DNA of 6,844 nucleotides. Origin: BTRG01 sp036986275 (lineage in GTDB: Bacteria; Pseudomonadota; Gammaproteobacteria; Acidiferrobacterales; SZUA-150). Positions 6,328 through 6,844 of this stretch are shown in pieces (position 1 is the stretch's first letter; each line of letters starts with the position of its first letter). Position numbers and translations under genes: made by a program. Below the pieces are notes generated by a model that saw only the letters and a list, made by a program, of their open reading frames with translations, was not told the origin of the DNA and searched no databases. The DNA lies in contig BTRG01000082.1 in the NCBI GenBank assembly GCA_036986275.1, positions 1 to 6,844 of the forward strand. The letters run 5' to 3'.

Positions 6328-6804
6328 ATGGAAGCAACGACAGGTGGTACGACAGACCGGGACGATAAACAGGGACAGGAGCGCCGCGGTGGCTCCAGAG
6401 ACCTGATTGCAAAATTGACGGCTGAGCGCAGTGAGATGCTTGCCCTGTTTTGCCGGGTCGCGGGCCTGGAACCCTACGAGGAAAACCCCACGGCTAATCA
6501 GACCCAGGAGGTCATGCAGGAGTTCTGCCAGGTGTTAGTGGACTATGTGGCCGCCGGTCATTTCAGTCTTTACGAACGCATTATCAACGGTCAGGAAAGA
6601 CGCAAAAGCGTTGCCGAGCTGGCTGAAAAACTCTACCCTGATATTGCTCGTACTACTGAAATCTCGCTCGATTTTAATGATAAGTATGATTGCGAAGATA
6701 ATTGTCCGATTGGTAATGATCTGAATTCAGACTTATCACACCTGGGGGAAATACTGGCCACACGTATAGAGCTGGAAGACAAGCTTATAAAGGCGCTCTG
6801 CTAA
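6328..6804 (+). CDS. rsd: Rsd/AlgQ family sigma-70 regulator (anti-sigma factor)
   Basis: E. coli Rsd binds the primary sigma factor RpoD, mainly its region 4, and favours alternative sigma factors in stationary phase; Pseudomonas AlgQ affects alginate and siderophore genes. The 158-residue protein carries the family's best-conserved block at 67-87, reading CQVLVDYVAAGHFSLYERI and matching E. coli Rsd closely, including D72 and F79 in the sigma-contacting region. RGGSRDLIAKL (20-30) aligns with RGSNKLVDRW, and LGEILATRIELEDKLI (139-154) with the final helix. The first 18 residues are polar and slightly longer than in E. coli, while the tail after EDKLI is about nine residues shorter. Cysteines C122 and C126 (DCEDNC) lie in a loop and the last residue is C158. 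The ATG has a strong AGGCAGGA site. The family call is firm; function is by homology. Confidence 0.88.
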   Translation: MEATTGGTTDRDDKQGQERRGGSRDLIAKLTAERSEMLALFCRVAGLEPYEENPTANQTQEVMQEFCQVLVDYVAAGHFSLYERIINGQERRKSVAELAEKLYPDIARTTEISLDFNDKYDCEDNCPIGNDLNSDLSHLGEILATRIELEDKLIKALC

Positions 6805-6825
6805 TTTATCTAACTCAGAATTGAT

Positions 6826-6844
6826 ATGACAGACAGCGTCATAA
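6826..6844 (+). CDS. Possible start of a further gene, cut off by window edge
   Basis: An ATG lies 21 bases after the rsd stop codon and opens a frame reading MTDSVI to the window edge. The only ribosome-site candidate is a weak AGAA. The close spacing would suit an operon with rsd. Six codons are too few to identify a product or be sure that it is coding. Confidence 0.25.

Noticed and set aside
1..6844. CRISPR array, insertion sequence, prophage or tRNA
   Set aside because: No regularly spaced direct repeats, transposase-like frames, terminal inverted repeats or tRNA-like cloverleaf segments were seen on either strand.

Overview
The window looks like ordinary chromosomal DNA from a gammaproteobacterium. 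The Ffh protein is alignable with E. coli Ffh almost end to end from memory. The divergent arrangement of ypjD-corB against ffh matches the enterobacterial order. An Rsd/AlgQ-type sigma-70 regulator is also present. I cannot name the species from sequence alone; nothing points to a plasmid, phage or insertion sequence.

Left arm, minus strand (3707 down to 1): ypjD, a CcsA-like membrane protein; corB/yfjD, a CNNM-CBS-CorC_HlyC membrane protein; and nhaD, a Na+/H+ antiporter that runs off the left edge. The three genes point the same way, with gaps of 66 and 89 bases. They may share a transcript, although the second gap could hold a separate nhaD promoter.

Divergent region (3708-3966): this is the densest regulatory DNA in the window. 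It holds two overlapping palindromes, a perfect TGTGA-N6-TCACA box of the CRP/Vfr type, a candidate plus-strand promoter, a weaker candidate minus-strand promoter, and a long-range inverted repeat that brackets the presumed ypjD leader.

Right arm, plus strand: a metallo-beta-lactamase-fold protein of the class II cyclic-nucleotide phosphodiesterase type (3967-4731); ffh, the signal recognition particle GTPase (4832-6187); rsd/algQ (6328-6804); and possibly the first codons of another gene at the right edge (6826 onward).

Working together: ffh is core secretion machinery; nhaD and corB act in ion homeostasis. The most interesting reading is that a probable cAMP-degrading enzyme sits behind a consensus cAMP-receptor-protein box, which would make a short negative-feedback loop on cAMP, with an rsd gene nearby. 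That link is inferred. I see no genuinely new system. No gene-free stretch exceeds 300 bases; the longest is 3708-3966.
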